Positions 20,089-31,079 of a stretch of 64,000 bases of DNA are shown here, piece by piece. This stretch comes from Azonexus hydrophilus. Lineage in GTDB: Bacteria > Pseudomonadota > Gammaproteobacteria > Burkholderiales > Rhodocyclaceae. The translations under genes and the position numbers were made by a program. Every line of letters begins with the position of its first letter. Positions within the stretch are counted from its first letter, which is position 1. The notes beneath the pieces are model-generated. The model saw only the letters and a list, made by a program, of their open reading frames with translations. It made no database searches and was not told the DNA's origin. The stretch lies in contig NZ_MTHD01000004.1 in assembly GCF_001956855.1 (NCBI RefSeq), forward strand, positions 1 to 64,000. Direction: 5' to 3'.

Positions 20089-20457
20089 ATGAACACTACC
20101 GAGTACGGACTTTTCTTTTTCCCCGGCGACCGACCATCGATGGCAGATATCACGGTCGACGTGAAGAAATGCCAAAAAACCACCGATCTGCTCCACCACC
20201 TCGGCGAAGCCCTGAACTTTCCCGACTGGTACGGCGCCAACTTCGACGCACTATTCGACTGCCTGTGTGAAGCCAGCGAGCCCTCCTGCATCCTGCTGTC
20301 CGGCCTCGCCAACTTCGCCACCCGCCAGCCGCAGGACTTCGCCATCCTGCTTGAAGTCCTGCACGCCGCCTGCGCGGCACGCGCCGAAGCAGAAGCACCG
20401 CTGACCATCCTGATCGACACACCAGCGGCCAATGTCGCCCCGTGGCCCGACGCATGA
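20089..20457 (+). CDS. Barstar family ribonuclease inhibitor
   Basis: A 122-residue protein with the barstar core FPDWYGANFDALFDCL (about residues 44-59). D53 and D57 match barstar D35 and D39, the residues that plug the RNase active site. It begins 3 bp after the RNase stop and overlaps nudB by 4 bp, so all three are likely one transcript with aspS. The N-terminus is longer than classical barstar. Confidence 0.85.
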   Translation: MNTTEYGLFFFPGDRPSMADITVDVKKCQKTTDLLHHLGEALNFPDWYGANFDALFDCLCEASEPSCILLSGLANFATRQPQDFAILLEVLHAACAARAEAEAPLTILIDTPAANVAPWPDA

Positions 20458-20903
20458 CAACGTTCAAGCAGCCGCACTCGGTTCTCGTCGTCATCCACAC
20501 CCGCGCACTCGACGTCCTGCTGCTCGAACGCGCCCGCCATCCCGGCCTGTGGCAATCAGTCACCGGCAGCCGCGAGGGCGACGAAGCACCGGCAGTAACC
20601 GCCCATCGGGAAGCCCTTGAGGAAACCGGCATCGACAGTACCCTGTACCTGTTGCACGACTGGCACATCGAGAACACCTACGAGATTTTTGCCACCTGGC
20701 GTCACCGCTACGCGCCCGACGTCACCCATAACAACGAACGCGTCTTCAGCCTGGAACTGCCCGGGCGCATCGACATCACCCTCGCCCCCGAGGAACATCG
20801 CGACTGGTGCTGGCTGCCCTGGCAGGAAGCCGCAGAGCGCTGTTTTTCATGGAGCAACCGCGACGCCATCCGCTTGCTTGGCGCAAATACCCGGCGCTCT
20901 TGA
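20454..20903 (+). CDS. nudB: Dihydroneopterin triphosphate diphosphatase NudB (Nudix)
   Basis: A 149-residue Nudix hydrolase of folate synthesis. The Nudix box runs from GSREGDE through AHREALEETGI (about residues 43-64) with its REALEETG core. The N-terminal FKQPHSVLVVIHT and the end motif WLPWQEAAERCFSWSNRDAI are typical of NudB. Start at ATG 20454 overlaps the barstar stop (ATGA); a GTG at 20442 is possible. Its stop codon lies inside the hsp20 heat-shock promoter. Confidence 0.88.
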   Translation: MTTFKQPHSVLVVIHTRALDVLLLERARHPGLWQSVTGSREGDEAPAVTAHREALEETGIDSTLYLLHDWHIENTYEIFATWRHRYAPDVTHNNERVFSLELPGRIDITLAPEEHRDWCWLPWQEAAERCFSWSNRDAIRLLGANTRRS

Positions 20904-20926
20904 AAGGCACCACCGACACCCCATAT
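20899..20926 (+). promoter_or_regulatory. Sigma-32 (RpoH) heat-shock promoter of hsp20
   Basis: CTTGAAA (20899-20905), a 13-nt spacer and CCCCATAT (20919-20926) match the RpoH consensus almost perfectly, 36 bp before the hsp20 ATG. The -35 element contains the nudB stop codon. Confidence 0.88.
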
Positions 20927-20961
20927 TGGTCTTGCTAACGCTTTACCGAAAGGAGACCAAC

Positions 20962-21378
20962 ATGGCAAACCTCACCCGCATTGATCCCTTCGATGATCTG
21001 TTCCGCGGCTTCTTCGTTCGCCCCGTGGATTTCAACGGCCAGCCACAGCAGGTGCCGGCAATCAGGATGGACGTCAAGGAACAGGTCAATGGCTACCTCG
21101 TTCACGCCGAACTTCCCGGCGTAAAGAAAGAAGACATTCACGTCGTGGTCGACGGCAATCAGGTATCGATCAGCGCCGAAACCCACCAGGAAAAGGAAAC
21201 CCGTGATGGCGAGCGCACACTTCGCTCAGAACGCTATTTCGGCAAGCTCTCCCGCTCCTTCCAGCTGGAGCAGGATCTCGACGATGAGCGTGCCGTTGCC
21301 CGTTTTGCCGATGGTGTTCTGGAACTGACCCTGCCCAAGCGGATCGCCAATCCGAGCAAACGCCTGAGCATCGAATGA
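20962..21378 (+). CDS. Hsp20 / alpha-crystallin small heat-shock protein
   Basis: A 138-residue ATP-independent chaperone that holds unfolding proteins. The alpha-crystallin domain spans about residues 32-130 (MDVKEQVNGYLVHAELPGVK, GVLELTLPKR); the short tail KRLSIE lacks a clear IxI motif, which may weaken oligomer formation. AAAGGAGA precedes the ATG. The sigma-32 promoter upstream and terminator downstream make it a single-gene heat-shock unit. Confidence 0.93.
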   Translation: MANLTRIDPFDDLFRGFFVRPVDFNGQPQQVPAIRMDVKEQVNGYLVHAELPGVKKEDIHVVVDGNQVSISAETHQEKETRDGERTLRSERYFGKLSRSFQLEQDLDDERAVARFADGVLELTLPKRIANPSKRLSIE

Positions 21379-21392
21379 TGCTTCGGCAGTGA

Positions 21393-22352
<960 letters not shown>

Positions 22353-22356
22353 GCTC

Positions 22357-22998
22357 ATGCGCGGGGAACGCGTCTGGTTGTTCGACCTCGACAACACGCT
22401 GCACAACGCCTCCCCGCACATCTTCCCGCACATCAACCGGGCGATGCGCGAGTACATCGAGCGCCACCTCGGCCTCGACGAAAGCGCCGCCAACCGGCTG
22501 CGCCAGGATTACTGGCAGCGCTACGGCGCAACGCTGCTTGGGCTGATCCGCCATCACGCAATCGACCCGCAACATTTCCTGCACGAAACCCACCAGTTTC
22601 CCGACCTCGCCCGCATGCTGGTGTTCGAGAAACCGTTGCTGCATACGCTCAAACGCCTGCCCGGACGCAAGATCCTGTTCTCCAACGCGCCGCGCGCCTA
22701 CGCCGAGGCGGTGCTCGAACTCACCGGGCTGACCCGTCACTTTGCTGCGGTCTACACCGTCGAAAGTCTGAAATTCCGGCCCAAGCCGATGCCGCAGGGC
22801 TTCCGCACGCTGCTGCGGGCCGAGCGGCTGGACCCGCGCCACTGCATCATGGTTGAGGACAGCCTGGCCAATCTCATCACCGCAAAAAAACTGGGCATGA
22901 AAACCGTGTTGGTAAGCACTGGCTCTCGCCAATCACCCTTTGTGGACGTCCGTGTTTCATCGGTACTGCAATTGCCGCAACGTTGCGGTCGACTATAA
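22357..22998 (+). CDS. HAD-family pyrimidine 5'-nucleotidase-like phosphatase
   Basis: A 213-residue HAD hydrolase with motif I WLFDLDNTLHN (nucleophile and acid aspartates), motif II FSNAP, and motifs III/IV KPMPQGF and MVEDSLANL. It resembles the Sdt1/Phm8-like pyrimidine nucleotidase group seen beside argB and slmA in betaproteobacteria. Substrate is inferred from the family only. Its last codons contain the slmA promoter. Confidence 0.82.
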   Translation: MRGERVWLFDLDNTLHNASPHIFPHINRAMREYIERHLGLDESAANRLRQDYWQRYGATLLGLIRHHAIDPQHFLHETHQFPDLARMLVFEKPLLHTLKRLPGRKILFSNAPRAYAEAVLELTGLTRHFAAVYTVESLKFRPKPMPQGFRTLLRAERLDPRHCIMVEDSLANLITAKKLGMKTVLVSTGSRQSPFVDVRVSSVLQLPQRCGRL

Positions 22999-22999
22999 T
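22972..22999 (+). promoter_or_regulatory. Promoter of slmA
   Basis: TTGCCG (22972-22977), 16-nt spacer, TATAAT (22994-22999), 31 bp ahead of the slmA ATG and inside the end of the HAD gene. A copy of the repeated decamer TGCGGTCGAC (22984-22993) fills the spacer next to the -10 box. Confidence 0.65.
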
Positions 23000-23030
23000 T
23001 CCGGCACAAAAATCAGTCGAGGGACAATTC

Positions 23031-23633
23031 ATGGCAACAAAACCCGGCGAACGCCGCCTGCAGATCCTGCAAACCCTGGCAGAAATGCTGGAAACCCCGA
23101 AGGGGGAAAAAATCACCACCGCCGCCCTGGCCGGCAAGCTGGAATGTTCCGAAGCCGCGCTGTACCGACACTTTGCCAGCAAGGCACAGATGTTCGAAGG
23201 GCTGATCGAATTCATCGAGCAGAGCCTGTTCGGCGTCATCAACCAGATCACCGGCGAAGAGCAACGTGGCTTCCGCCAGATCGAACTGATCCTCGGCCTG
23301 CTGCTCAACTTCGCCCAAAAAAACCGCGGCATGACCCGGGTGCTGATCGGCGACGCGCTGGTCAACGAGAACGAACGCCTGCAGTTGCGCATCAACGCGC
23401 TGCTCGACAAGGTCGAGGCGGCGCTCAAGCAGGCCCTGCGCATCGCCGCGACGCAGGAGAACTTCAAGGCCGACGCCGACTTCGGCGCCCTCGCCAACCT
23501 GCTGCGCTGCTACGTCGTCGGCCGCTGGGAACAATACGCCCGCTCCGGCTTCAGCCGAGAACCGCTGGCGCAATGGCCGCAGCAGTGGCCGATGCTCTAC
23601 TTCGCCTGCCTGTCTCAGGCCGGCGACGCGTAA
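23031..23633 (+). CDS. slmA: Nucleoid occlusion factor SlmA (TetR family)
   Basis: A 200-residue TetR-fold DNA-binding protein that blocks FtsZ ring assembly over the nucleoid. It has the N-terminal helix-turn-helix (about 27-60, ITTAALAGKLECSEAALYRHF with FASKAQMFEGLIEFIE) and C-terminal motif SFREPLAQWPQQW-like (residues FSREPLAQWPQQW). Start ATG 23031 has CGAGGGACA upstream; the open frame before it covers the promoter. Confidence 0.93.
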   Translation: MATKPGERRLQILQTLAEMLETPKGEKITTAALAGKLECSEAALYRHFASKAQMFEGLIEFIEQSLFGVINQITGEEQRGFRQIELILGLLLNFAQKNRGMTRVLIGDALVNENERLQLRINALLDKVEAALKQALRIAATQENFKADADFGALANLLRCYVVGRWEQYARSGFSREPLAQWPQQWPMLYFACLSQAGDA

Positions 23634-23640
23634 ACGCCAA

Positions 23641-23665
23641 GGGCGGCCCGCAGGCCGCCCTTTTT
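23641..23665 (+). terminator. Terminator after slmA
   Basis: GGGCGGCC (23641-23648) pairs with GGCCGCCC (23653-23660) and is followed by five T. It also sits at the end of the converging hemB gene, but the minus-strand T-run is poor. Confidence 0.85.
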
Positions 23666-23683
23666 GCTTTTCCTGGGACCGGA

Positions 23684-24754
<1,071 letters not shown>

Positions 24755-24789
24755 TCATATCCGCAAGATGGCACGCGCTATCTCCCGCT

Positions 24790-25479
24790 TCACCTCCCTG
24801 AGCGGGTGCCTTGACCACGTTGAGGCATTTTGGCCCCCGGACTCCCCTTATCCGGGGGCCCTTTGTTTTCCTTGACCGGTTTTTCGATCCCCAGCCAGCT
24901 TGCCAGGATACTTTCGGCTTCGTCGATCCCGGTTTTCTTCAAGCTGGAAAACAGCTGCACGGTGTAGTCGCCGTCACCCCACAAGGCCATTTCGCCTTTC
25001 ACGGCACGCAGTACCTTGGTCTGCTCCTGACGCGACAGCTTGTCCGCCTTCGACAACATGATGTGAATCGGGCGGCCAGTCGGTCGGAACCAGTCGATCA
25101 GACGACGATCAAGATCGGTCAGCGGGCGTCGGCAATCCATGATCACCACCAGCCCGACCAGAGGTTCACGCTTGCTCAGGTAAGGACCAATCAGCCCTTC
25201 CCACTGCGAACGGATGGCTTCCGGTGCCTTGGCATAGCCATAACCGGGCAGGTCGACAAAGTACTTGCCATCGGTCAGCGTAAAGTAATTCAGATGCTGC
25301 GTGCGGCCCGGCGTCTTGCTGACGAAAGCCAGGCGCACCCGTCCGGCCAGCGTGTTGATCGCGGAAGATTTGCCGGCATTCGAGCGACCGGCAAAGGCAA
25401 CCTCGCTGATGGCATCCTGCGGCAGATCACGCAGGTTGGCTACGGTCGTATGAAAGACCGCGTTCTGGAAGAGAGGCAT
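24790..25479 (-). CDS. engB: Ribosome biogenesis GTPase YihA/YsxC/EngB
   Basis: A 229-residue essential GTPase of large-subunit assembly. G1 is GRSNAGKSS, then the switch region [13 protein letters not shown]3 [11 protein letters not shown] and G4 LSKADKLS. The C-terminal tail is basic and low-complexity. Start [12 protein letters not shown] at 25479 fits the family; the longer open frame runs into the cytochrome c4 promoter region. The engB/cytochrome c4 divergent pair is common in betaproteobacteria. Confidence 0.93.
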   Translation of the reverse strand: MPLFQNAVFHTTVANLRDLPQDAISEVAFAGRSNAGKSSAINTLAGRVRLAFVSKTPGRTQHLNYFTLTDGKYFVDLPGYGYAKAPEAIRSQWEGLIGPYLSKREPLVGLVVIMDCRRPLTDLDRRLIDWFRPTGRPIHIMLSKADKLSRQEQTKVLRAVKGEMALWGDGDYTVQLFSSLKKTGIDEAESILASWLGIEKPVKENKGPPDKGSPGAKMPQRGQGTRSGR

Positions 25480-25588
25480 AAAAAACGCGGAAGACCCGCC
25501 TAGTTGAAGGGAAACTAATATAGAATAACAGGTTTGTAACTTCCGTTCCGGCCAAAGCGCCCACCTACGCGCATTAGGAGTTCGAAAA

Positions 25589-26224
25589 ATGATCCGTACC
25601 GCGGCAATGGCAATCCTGTTTGCCACCAGTTTTGTCACCCACGCCTCCGAGCAAGCTCCGGCCAAGGCCGATCCTGCAAAGGGCAAGCTCGTCGCAGAAT
25701 CCATCTGCGTCGCCTGCCATGGCGCTGACGGCAACAGCATGACGTCTGCCAATCCGCACCTGGCCGGCCAGATCGAACCGTACATCTACAAACAGTTGAG
25801 CAACTTCAAGGCTGCCGACGGCAAGCCCGCCGCCCGCGACAACGCCATCATGGCCGGCATGGTTGCAGCACTGACCGACGAAGACATGAAGAATGTCGCC
25901 GCCTGGTATGCCAGCCAGAAGCTGAAGCCGGAAGCCGCCAAGGACGAAACGAAAATTGCGCTGGGCAAGAAACTGTGGCGCCAGGGCGATTTCAAGAAGG
26001 GCATTCCGGCCTGTGCCGGTTGCCACGGCCCGGCCGGTGCCGGCCTGCCGGCCCAGTACCCGCGTCTGGCTGGTCAGTTTGCCGAATACACCGAAGCGCA
26101 GTTGAAGGCCTTCCGCGCCAGCGAACGCGCCAACGACCCGGAAAGCATGATGCGCACGATTGCGGAAAAGCTTTCCGACGTCGAAATCAAGGCAGTTGCC
26201 GACTACGCAGCCGGCCTGCGCTAA
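25589..26224 (+). CDS. Dihaem cytochrome c4
   Basis: A 211-residue periplasmic electron carrier with a signal peptide (about 1-20) and two haem c sites: C40-C43-H44 (CVACH) and C142-C145-H146 (CAGCH). Each half has a candidate methionine ligand ([15 protein letters not shown]). The layout is that of cytochrome c4, which feeds terminal oxidases. It is a single-gene unit with its own terminator. Confidence 0.93.
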   Translation: MIRTAAMAILFATSFVTHASEQAPAKADPAKGKLVAESICVACHGADGNSMTSANPHLAGQIEPYIYKQLSNFKAADGKPAARDNAIMAGMVAALTDEDMKNVAAWYASQKLKPEAAKDETKIALGKKLWRQGDFKKGIPACAGCHGPAGAGLPAQYPRLAGQFAEYTEAQLKAFRASERANDPESMMRTIAEKLSDVEIKAVADYAAGLR

Positions 26225-26245
26225 GCCAGACCGCGCATAGCATGG

Positions 26246-26267
26246 GGCAGCCTGCGGGCTGCCTTTT
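26246..26267 (+). terminator. Terminator after cytochrome c4
   Basis: GGCAGCC (26246-26252) pairs with GGCTGCC (26257-26263) around TGCG and is followed by TTTTGTTT. Confidence 0.82.
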
Positions 26268-26310
26268 GTTTGCCCATGCAAATGGCCCGCGCTCGTGGCC
26301 GCGGCTTTCC

Positions 26311-26339
26311 TTGTCGGCACCCCGGCCTGCGTTTAGACT
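26311..26339 (+). promoter_or_regulatory. Possible promoter of the CBS-HDOD operon
   Basis: TTGTCG (26311-26316), 17-nt spacer, TAGACT (26334-26339), about 35 bp before the CBS gene. Spacing is ideal, hexamers are moderate. Confidence 0.4.
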
Positions 26340-26373
26340 GTAGCAACGACAAACAACAACGCGGAGACCCATA

Positions 26374-26805
26374 ATGAAAACCCTCAAACAGCTACTCGCC
26401 GACAAACCCAAGACCCTGGCCGTCATTGCTCCCGACGACACGGTCTACCAGGCACTCTGCGTCATGGCCGAACACAATGTCGGTGCCTTGCTGGTACTCC
26501 AGGGTGGCCAACTGGTTGGCATTTTTTCCGAGCGCGACTACGCCAGAAAACAGATCCGCAACAATCGCTCGTCAAAGGAAACCCCGGTTCGCGACCTAAT
26601 GAGTGCACGTGTTGCCTATGTCGGACTGAATGCTTCGCTGGAAGAGTGCATGTCCCTGATGACGGAAAAGCGTTTCCGCCACCTGCCGGTACTCGATGAT
26701 GCCGGGCAGGTTCTGGGCATTCTGTCGATTGGCGACCTGGTCAAGGAAACCATCAGTGCGCAAAAGTTCCTGATCACGGAACTCGAGCGCTACATCGCCG
26801 GCTAG
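26374..26805 (+). CDS. CBS-domain-pair protein
   Basis: A 143-residue protein made almost only of two CBS domains (about 12-70 and 76-135; VYQALCVMAEHNVGALLVL and LEECMSLMTEKRFRHLPVL). CBS pairs bind adenine nucleotides and act as energy sensors. No output domain is present, so it probably works on a partner. CGGAGA precedes the ATG. It is followed after 2 bp by the HDOD gene, a likely functional pair. Confidence 0.88.
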   Translation: MKTLKQLLADKPKTLAVIAPDDTVYQALCVMAEHNVGALLVLQGGQLVGIFSERDYARKQIRNNRSSKETPVRDLMSARVAYVGLNASLEECMSLMTEKRFRHLPVLDDAGQVLGILSIGDLVKETISAQKFLITELERYIAG

Positions 26806-26807
26806 AC

Positions 26808-27656
26808 ATGACCCAGCCTGAAAGCATCCACTTCCGCATCCTCGAAGACATCGCCCGCGAGTTGTCGGGCGATGTCAATTTCCCGACCTGCATGGATGCA
26901 GCACTGCTCGTGCGCAACACGCTCAAGGACCCTTTCGCCAATCTGGAAAAAGTCGTCCAGGTTGTCGGTGTGGAACCGCTGATTTCAAGCAAGCTACTGC
27001 GCCTGGCCAATTCCGTCAGCTACAACCCTTCGGGAAAGACCATCAGCGACCTGACGACCGCAATCGGCCGCATCGGTTTCGATTCCGTCCGCACCATCTC
27101 GCTGGCCGTTGCCATGGACCAGATGCTGAAATCGCGCAACCTGGCCAGCTATGAAAGCATTGCCCACAATGCCTGGGCGCATTCGATCCATGTCGCTGCC
27201 ATTGCCAGGGTGCTCGCCCGGCGCCTCGGCCGGATCAATCCGGATGACGCGATGATGGCCGGCCTGGTCCACGACATCGGCGTCTTCTACCTGCTCTACC
27301 GGGCCACCGAATATCCGGAATACCGCAACAACCGGGAGGCCATGCTTGAATTGCTCGCCGGCTGGCACGAAGGCATCGGCGAGAGCCTGCTGCACGCCCT
27401 CGGCATTCCCGACCGCATCACCGACGCCGTGCGTGACCACGACCGGCTGCAGAACGTCGAAACCCCCTGTACGGTCCGGGACGTCCTGTACTTTGCCAAC
27501 CTGCTGGCAGGCGGCGACAGGGAATGGATCGCCCGGTGCGAAGATCCAGCGGAACGGGAACTGCGCGACGCCGACCGCGCCCGCTACATCGATCTCGTCG
27601 AAGAGGCGGAAGAAGACATTGGCGACTTGCGCTTCGCGCTCAGCATCAGGGATTGA
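26808..27656 (+). CDS. HDOD domain signalling protein
   Basis: A 282-residue protein with an HDOD domain (about 20-225): LKDPFANLEKVVQVVGVEPLIS-like helix start, LVHDIGVFYLL with the H-D pair and the later VRDHD. HDOD proteins relate to HD-GYP phosphodiesterases but usually lack catalysis and act in signalling, motility or stress control. Here several HD metal ligands (LVHDIG, RDHD) seem kept, so catalysis is not excluded. Confidence 0.82.
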   Translation: MTQPESIHFRILEDIARELSGDVNFPTCMDAALLVRNTLKDPFANLEKVVQVVGVEPLISSKLLRLANSVSYNPSGKTISDLTTAIGRIGFDSVRTISLAVAMDQMLKSRNLASYESIAHNAWAHSIHVAAIARVLARRLGRINPDDAMMAGLVHDIGVFYLLYRATEYPEYRNNREAMLELLAGWHEGIGESLLHALGIPDRITDAVRDHDRLQNVETPCTVRDVLYFANLLAGGDREWIARCEDPAERELRDADRARYIDLVEEAEEDIGDLRFALSIRD

Positions 27657-27706
27657 ACTGCTCGTCCAGCGCTGCGCTGGCGAGAACCGGGGTGGAAAAT
27701 ACTGAA

Positions 27707-28366
27707 ATGAAACTGGAAAAATTCCCCGTCACATCCGCCAAGACGCTGCTGTTTTGCCTCGCCTTGCTGCCGCTGCTGTCGATTGCTTACCGGGCGTGGT
27801 CGGATGCGCTCGGCGACGATCCGGTAAAAACCGTGCAAACCTGGACCGGCATCTGGACGCTGAATTTTCTGCTGCTGACGCTGTGCATCTCGCCGTTGCG
27901 CGCCCTGACGCAGGTGCACTGGCTGCTGCGCCTGCGCCGCATGCTCGGGCTGTTCACCTTCTTCTACGCCGTCCTCCACTTTTTCAGTTTCATCGGCCTC
28001 GATCACGATTTTGCGGTCGACGCCATTGCCCAGGACATTTTCAAACGCCCTTTTGTCAGTTTGGGTTTTGCCGCCTTCGTGCTGCTGATTCCGCTGGCCG
28101 CGACGTCGAACCAGTGGGCCATCCGCCGACTCGGCGGGCGCCGCTGGCAGGACCTGCATCGCAGCATCTACCCGATCGCCATCCTCGGCTGTCTCCACTA
28201 TCTCTGGCTGAGCAAGCTCTCCGAGCTGGCATGGCCGCTGAGCTATTCGGTCGCCCTTGGCGTGCTGCTCTGGTGGCGTATCCAGGAACGCCGGCGCAAG
28301 GCCGTGCCGGTGCCTAAATTCCGCCAGGCTCAACCGTTGAAGTTCTTCGACAAGCGGCCGGACTGA
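27707..28366 (+). CDS. msrQ: MsrQ haem-binding membrane subunit (methionine sulfoxide reductase MsrPQ)
   Basis: A 219-residue ferric-reductase-like membrane protein with about five to six membrane segments. Candidate haem histidines are in FYAVLHFFSF, DLHRSIY and GCLHYLW. In the family it passes electrons from the quinone pool to periplasmic MsrP. No msrP gene lies in this window, unlike the usual msrPQ operon. Start at ATG 27707; the open frame upstream covers the end of the HDOD gene. Confidence 0.88.
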   Translation: MKLEKFPVTSAKTLLFCLALLPLLSIAYRAWSDALGDDPVKTVQTWTGIWTLNFLLLTLCISPLRALTQVHWLLRLRRMLGLFTFFYAVLHFFSFIGLDHDFAVDAIAQDIFKRPFVSLGFAAFVLLIPLAATSNQWAIRRLGGRRWQDLHRSIYPIAILGCLHYLWLSKLSELAWPLSYSVALGVLLWWRIQERRRKAVPVPKFRQAQPLKFFDKRPD

Positions 28367-28370
28367 AACC

Positions 28371-29261
28371 TCAGCGTCGGCCCGGACGCTCGAAGCGGAC
28401 GATCGCCCGGCCATCCGCCGTTTGCCGGGCTTCCGGCTTCCAGGCATGGCCGTAGATGACCTCGAAGGTCGCCGGCAGACGGCCTTCCTGGCGCATGCCT
28501 TCGTAAGCCGCCCGAACCTCGGCCAGCCGACCACGACCGGTCAGACCGTAGCGCCGGGCCTTCATCGCGCAAGCCGAACCGGCGGCACGCAAATCGGCAA
28601 ACAGCGCGTCGATGTCCTCGTAAGTCAGCGTGATGACTTCCATATCCATCACCGGATCGGCAAAGCCGCACTCGACCAGCATGTCGCCCAGATCGTGCAT
28701 GTCGGTGAAACGCTGGGTATGGGCGTAGCCGTCGGCAAAGGCCGAGCGCAGTTCGCGCAAGGTGTCCGGGCCAAGCGTGGAGAACATCAGCAGACCACCA
28801 ACCTCGAGCACCCGGTGCGCTTCGGCCAGCGCCGGTAGCGGATTGTCGAGCCAGTGCAGCAGCAGGTTGGACCAGACCAAGGCCGTCGAACGCGCGGCCA
28901 GCGGCAGCCTTTCGGCATCGGCCTGCAGGCGGGCCGGGGCTGGCTTGCCGATACCCAGCCAGCGCTGCCAGGCCGGGCGGGCAGCCTGAGCGCCACCCAG
29001 CATCGCGTGCGACACATCGAGACCCAACAACTGCGCCGCCGGATAGCGTCGGGACAACTCAGCGAAACTGCCGCCACGACTGCACCCCAGGTCAAGGATA
29101 CGCCCCGGCGTCAACTTGACGTAATCGAGACGTTCAAGCATCCGCCGATCAACTTCGCGGACGAAGAAATCGGCCTGGTCATAGCCAGCGGCGACGCGGG
29201 AAAAGCGCTTGCCGACCTGCTTGCGGTCGACGAAGCCGGACAGCGTATTCTGGCCGCTCAA
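28371..29261 (-). CDS. bioC: Malonyl-ACP O-methyltransferase BioC
   Basis: A 296-residue SAM-dependent methyltransferase that methylates malonyl-ACP to start pimelate synthesis for biotin. It has the SAM motif [15 protein letters not shown] (about residues 55-69), [13 protein letters not shown] and [17 protein letters not shown], all typical of BioC. It starts inside the bioB stop (4-bp overlap), so is translationally coupled to it. It converges on msrQ with 4 bp between stops. Confidence 0.92.
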   Translation of the reverse strand: MSGQNTLSGFVDRKQVGKRFSRVAAGYDQADFFVREVDRRMLERLDYVKLTPGRILDLGCSRGGSFAELSRRYPAAQLLGLDVSHAMLGGAQAARPAWQRWLGIGKPAPARLQADAERLPLAARSTALVWSNLLLHWLDNPLPALAEAHRVLEVGGLLMFSTLGPDTLRELRSAFADGYAHTQRFTDMHDLGDMLVECGFADPVMDMEVITLTYEDIDALFADLRAAGSACAMKARRYGLTGRGRLAEVRAAYEGMRQEGRLPATFEVIYGHAWKPEARQTADGRAIVRFERPGRR

Positions 29262-30241
29262 ACTGCTTTCAGACCGAGGCGGGCAAACAACTGGTCATCA
29301 CGATCGACGTCCGGATTGCCGGTGGTCAGCAGGTGATCGCCGTAGAACATCGAGTTGGCACCCGCCAGGAAGCACAGCGCCTGCAGTTCATCGCCCATTT
29401 CCTGACGACCCGCCGACAGGCGAACCCACGAACGCGGCATGGTGATGCGCGCAGCGGCAATGGTGCGCACGAACTCGAACGGATCGAGACGCGGCTTTTC
29501 CGCCAGCGGCGTGCCGGGAATCGGCACCAGGTTGTTGATCGGCACCGATTCCGGCGGCGTCGGCAGGTTGGCCAGCTGGACCAGCAAGGCAGCGCGGTTC
29601 TTGCGCGATTCGCCCATGCCGATGATGCCGCCCGAGCAGACATTGATGCCGGCGTCGCGAACCTGATCAAGCGTATCGAGACGGTCGTCGTGCGTATGCG
29701 ACTTGATCACCTGGCCGTAGAACTCCTTGTCGGTATCCAGGTTGTGATTGTAGTAGTCGAGCCCGGCTTCCTTCAGCTTGCCGGCCTGCCCATCCTTGAG
29801 CATGCCCAGCGTCACGCAGGTCTGCATGCCCAGCGCCTTGACCTCGCGCACCATCTCCAGCACCTTGTCCAGGTCATTGTCCTTCGGGCCACGCCAGGCG
29901 GCGCCCATGCAGAATCGGGAAGCGCCCTTCTCCTTGGCCACCTTGGCGGCGGCAACGACCTCGTCGATCGGCATCAGGCGTTCGCGCGCCAGATCCGTGT
30001 CATAACGGGCCGATTGCGAGCAATAGCTGCAATCCTCCGAGCAACCACCGGTCTTGACGGAAAGTAGCGTCGAGCGTTGAATGGCATTGGCATCAAAATT
30101 CTCGCGATGCACCTGCTGCGCACGGAAGACCAGATCCATCAAGGGCATTTCATAGAGCGCCAGCACCTCATCGAGCGTCCAGCGATGGACCGGCGTGGAT
30201 TGGGCACAGGAGGAAACGGCAGAAAGAGAGCTGGCTTGCAT
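29258..30241 (-). CDS. bioB: Biotin synthase
   Basis: A 327-residue radical SAM enzyme inserting sulfur into dethiobiotin. The radical cluster cysteines are C67, C71 and C74 ([11 protein letters not shown]); the auxiliary 2Fe-2S region follows (CMGAAWR, CVTLGML). Start M at 30241 has AAGG upstream; longer reading runs into the divergent comF promoter. Forms an operon with bioC. Other bio genes are not in the window. Confidence 0.96.
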   Translation of the reverse strand: MQASSLSAVSSCAQSTPVHRWTLDEVLALYEMPLMDLVFRAQQVHRENFDANAIQRSTLLSVKTGGCSEDCSYCSQSARYDTDLARERLMPIDEVVAAAKVAKEKGASRFCMGAAWRGPKDNDLDKVLEMVREVKALGMQTCVTLGMLKDGQAGKLKEAGLDYYNHNLDTDKEFYGQVIKSHTHDDRLDTLDQVRDAGINVCSGGIIGMGESRKNRAALLVQLANLPTPPESVPINNLVPIPGTPLAEKPRLDPFEFVRTIAAARITMPRSWVRLSAGRQEMGDELQALCFLAGANSMFYGDHLLTTGNPDVDRDDQLFARLGLKAV

Positions 30242-30320
30242 GGAAGACCTTGAGAAAAATCCTGAAAAATCAACGACGAACACAAACGGTAATTATGAAT
30301 TATCCGAGAGCTGCGACGGG

Positions 30321-31037
30321 ATGTCAATTTTACCCCAGTCGCTGGACTTGAGTCCGCAAGCCGTGTCGCCGCTCGCCCGGATGCTCCCCGGCAGTTGCCT
30401 CCTGTGCGCCGATGAAGCCGGCAACAAGCTGCTGTGCACGCCATGCCAAGCGGACTTGCCGCCATTACCGGCGGCAACCTGCCCGATCTGCAGCGAGCAC
30501 ACCACGCACGGTGAGCGCTGCGGCGCCTGCCTGCAGCAAACACCCCACTTTGCCGGCGTCACGGCACTTTTTCGCTACGATTTCCCGGTCGACCGCATGA
30601 TTCACGCCCTCAAGTACGGGCATCAACTGGCGCTGGCCGACTGGTTCGGCAAGCAACTGGCGCATCGGCTGGCCGGTCGGGAATTCGATCGCATCGTGCC
30701 TTTGCCACTGCATCCGCAACGTCTGCGCGAGCGCGGCTTCAATCAGGCCATGGAAATCGCCAGGACGCTGGGAAAATGCCTGAAAATCCCGGTCGACCGC
30801 AACAGTCTGCAACGGACCCGGGCCACCGCACCGCAAGCCGGATTGCTGCTGAAGGCACGCCACGGCAACGTGCGCGGCGCCTTCGAAGGTCGCAGCGACC
30901 TTGCCGACCAGCGCATCCTGCTGGTCGACGACGTCCTGACCAGCGGTGCCACCGCCGGCGAATGCGCCCGCGTCCTCGCGCTGCACGGCGCCGCCAGCAT
31001 CCAAGTCGCCGTCGTCGCGCGCGCCCTGAAGGACTGA
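30321..31037 (+). CDS. ComF family protein (phosphoribosyltransferase-like)
   Basis: A 238-residue protein with an N-terminal zinc-finger set (CLLC, CTPC, CPIC, CGAC within residues 26-74) and a phosphoribosyltransferase domain ending in the PRPP loop LLVDDVLTSGATAGE. ComF is needed for DNA uptake after the channel in competent bacteria, so together with the pilBCD genes it hints at natural competence. It is divergent from bioB with about 80 bp between starts. Start at ATG 30321 is my choice; the frame is open upstream. Confidence 0.88.
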   Translation: MSILPQSLDLSPQAVSPLARMLPGSCLLCADEAGNKLLCTPCQADLPPLPAATCPICSEHTTHGERCGACLQQTPHFAGVTALFRYDFPVDRMIHALKYGHQLALADWFGKQLAHRLAGREFDRIVPLPLHPQRLRERGFNQAMEIARTLGKCLKIPVDRNSLQRTRATAPQAGLLLKARHGNVRGAFEGRSDLADQRILLVDDVLTSGATAGECARVLALHGAASIQVAVVARALKD

Positions 31038-31079
31038 ATCCGTGTTTTAATCGGCGCCTTTGCCGCCACCGATACTGCC

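Noticed and set aside
17899-20199. 766-codon minus-strand open frame opposite aspS
   Set aside because: aspS, the RNase and part of the barstar on the plus strand have full family motifs; this frame has none and no ribosome-binding site of note.
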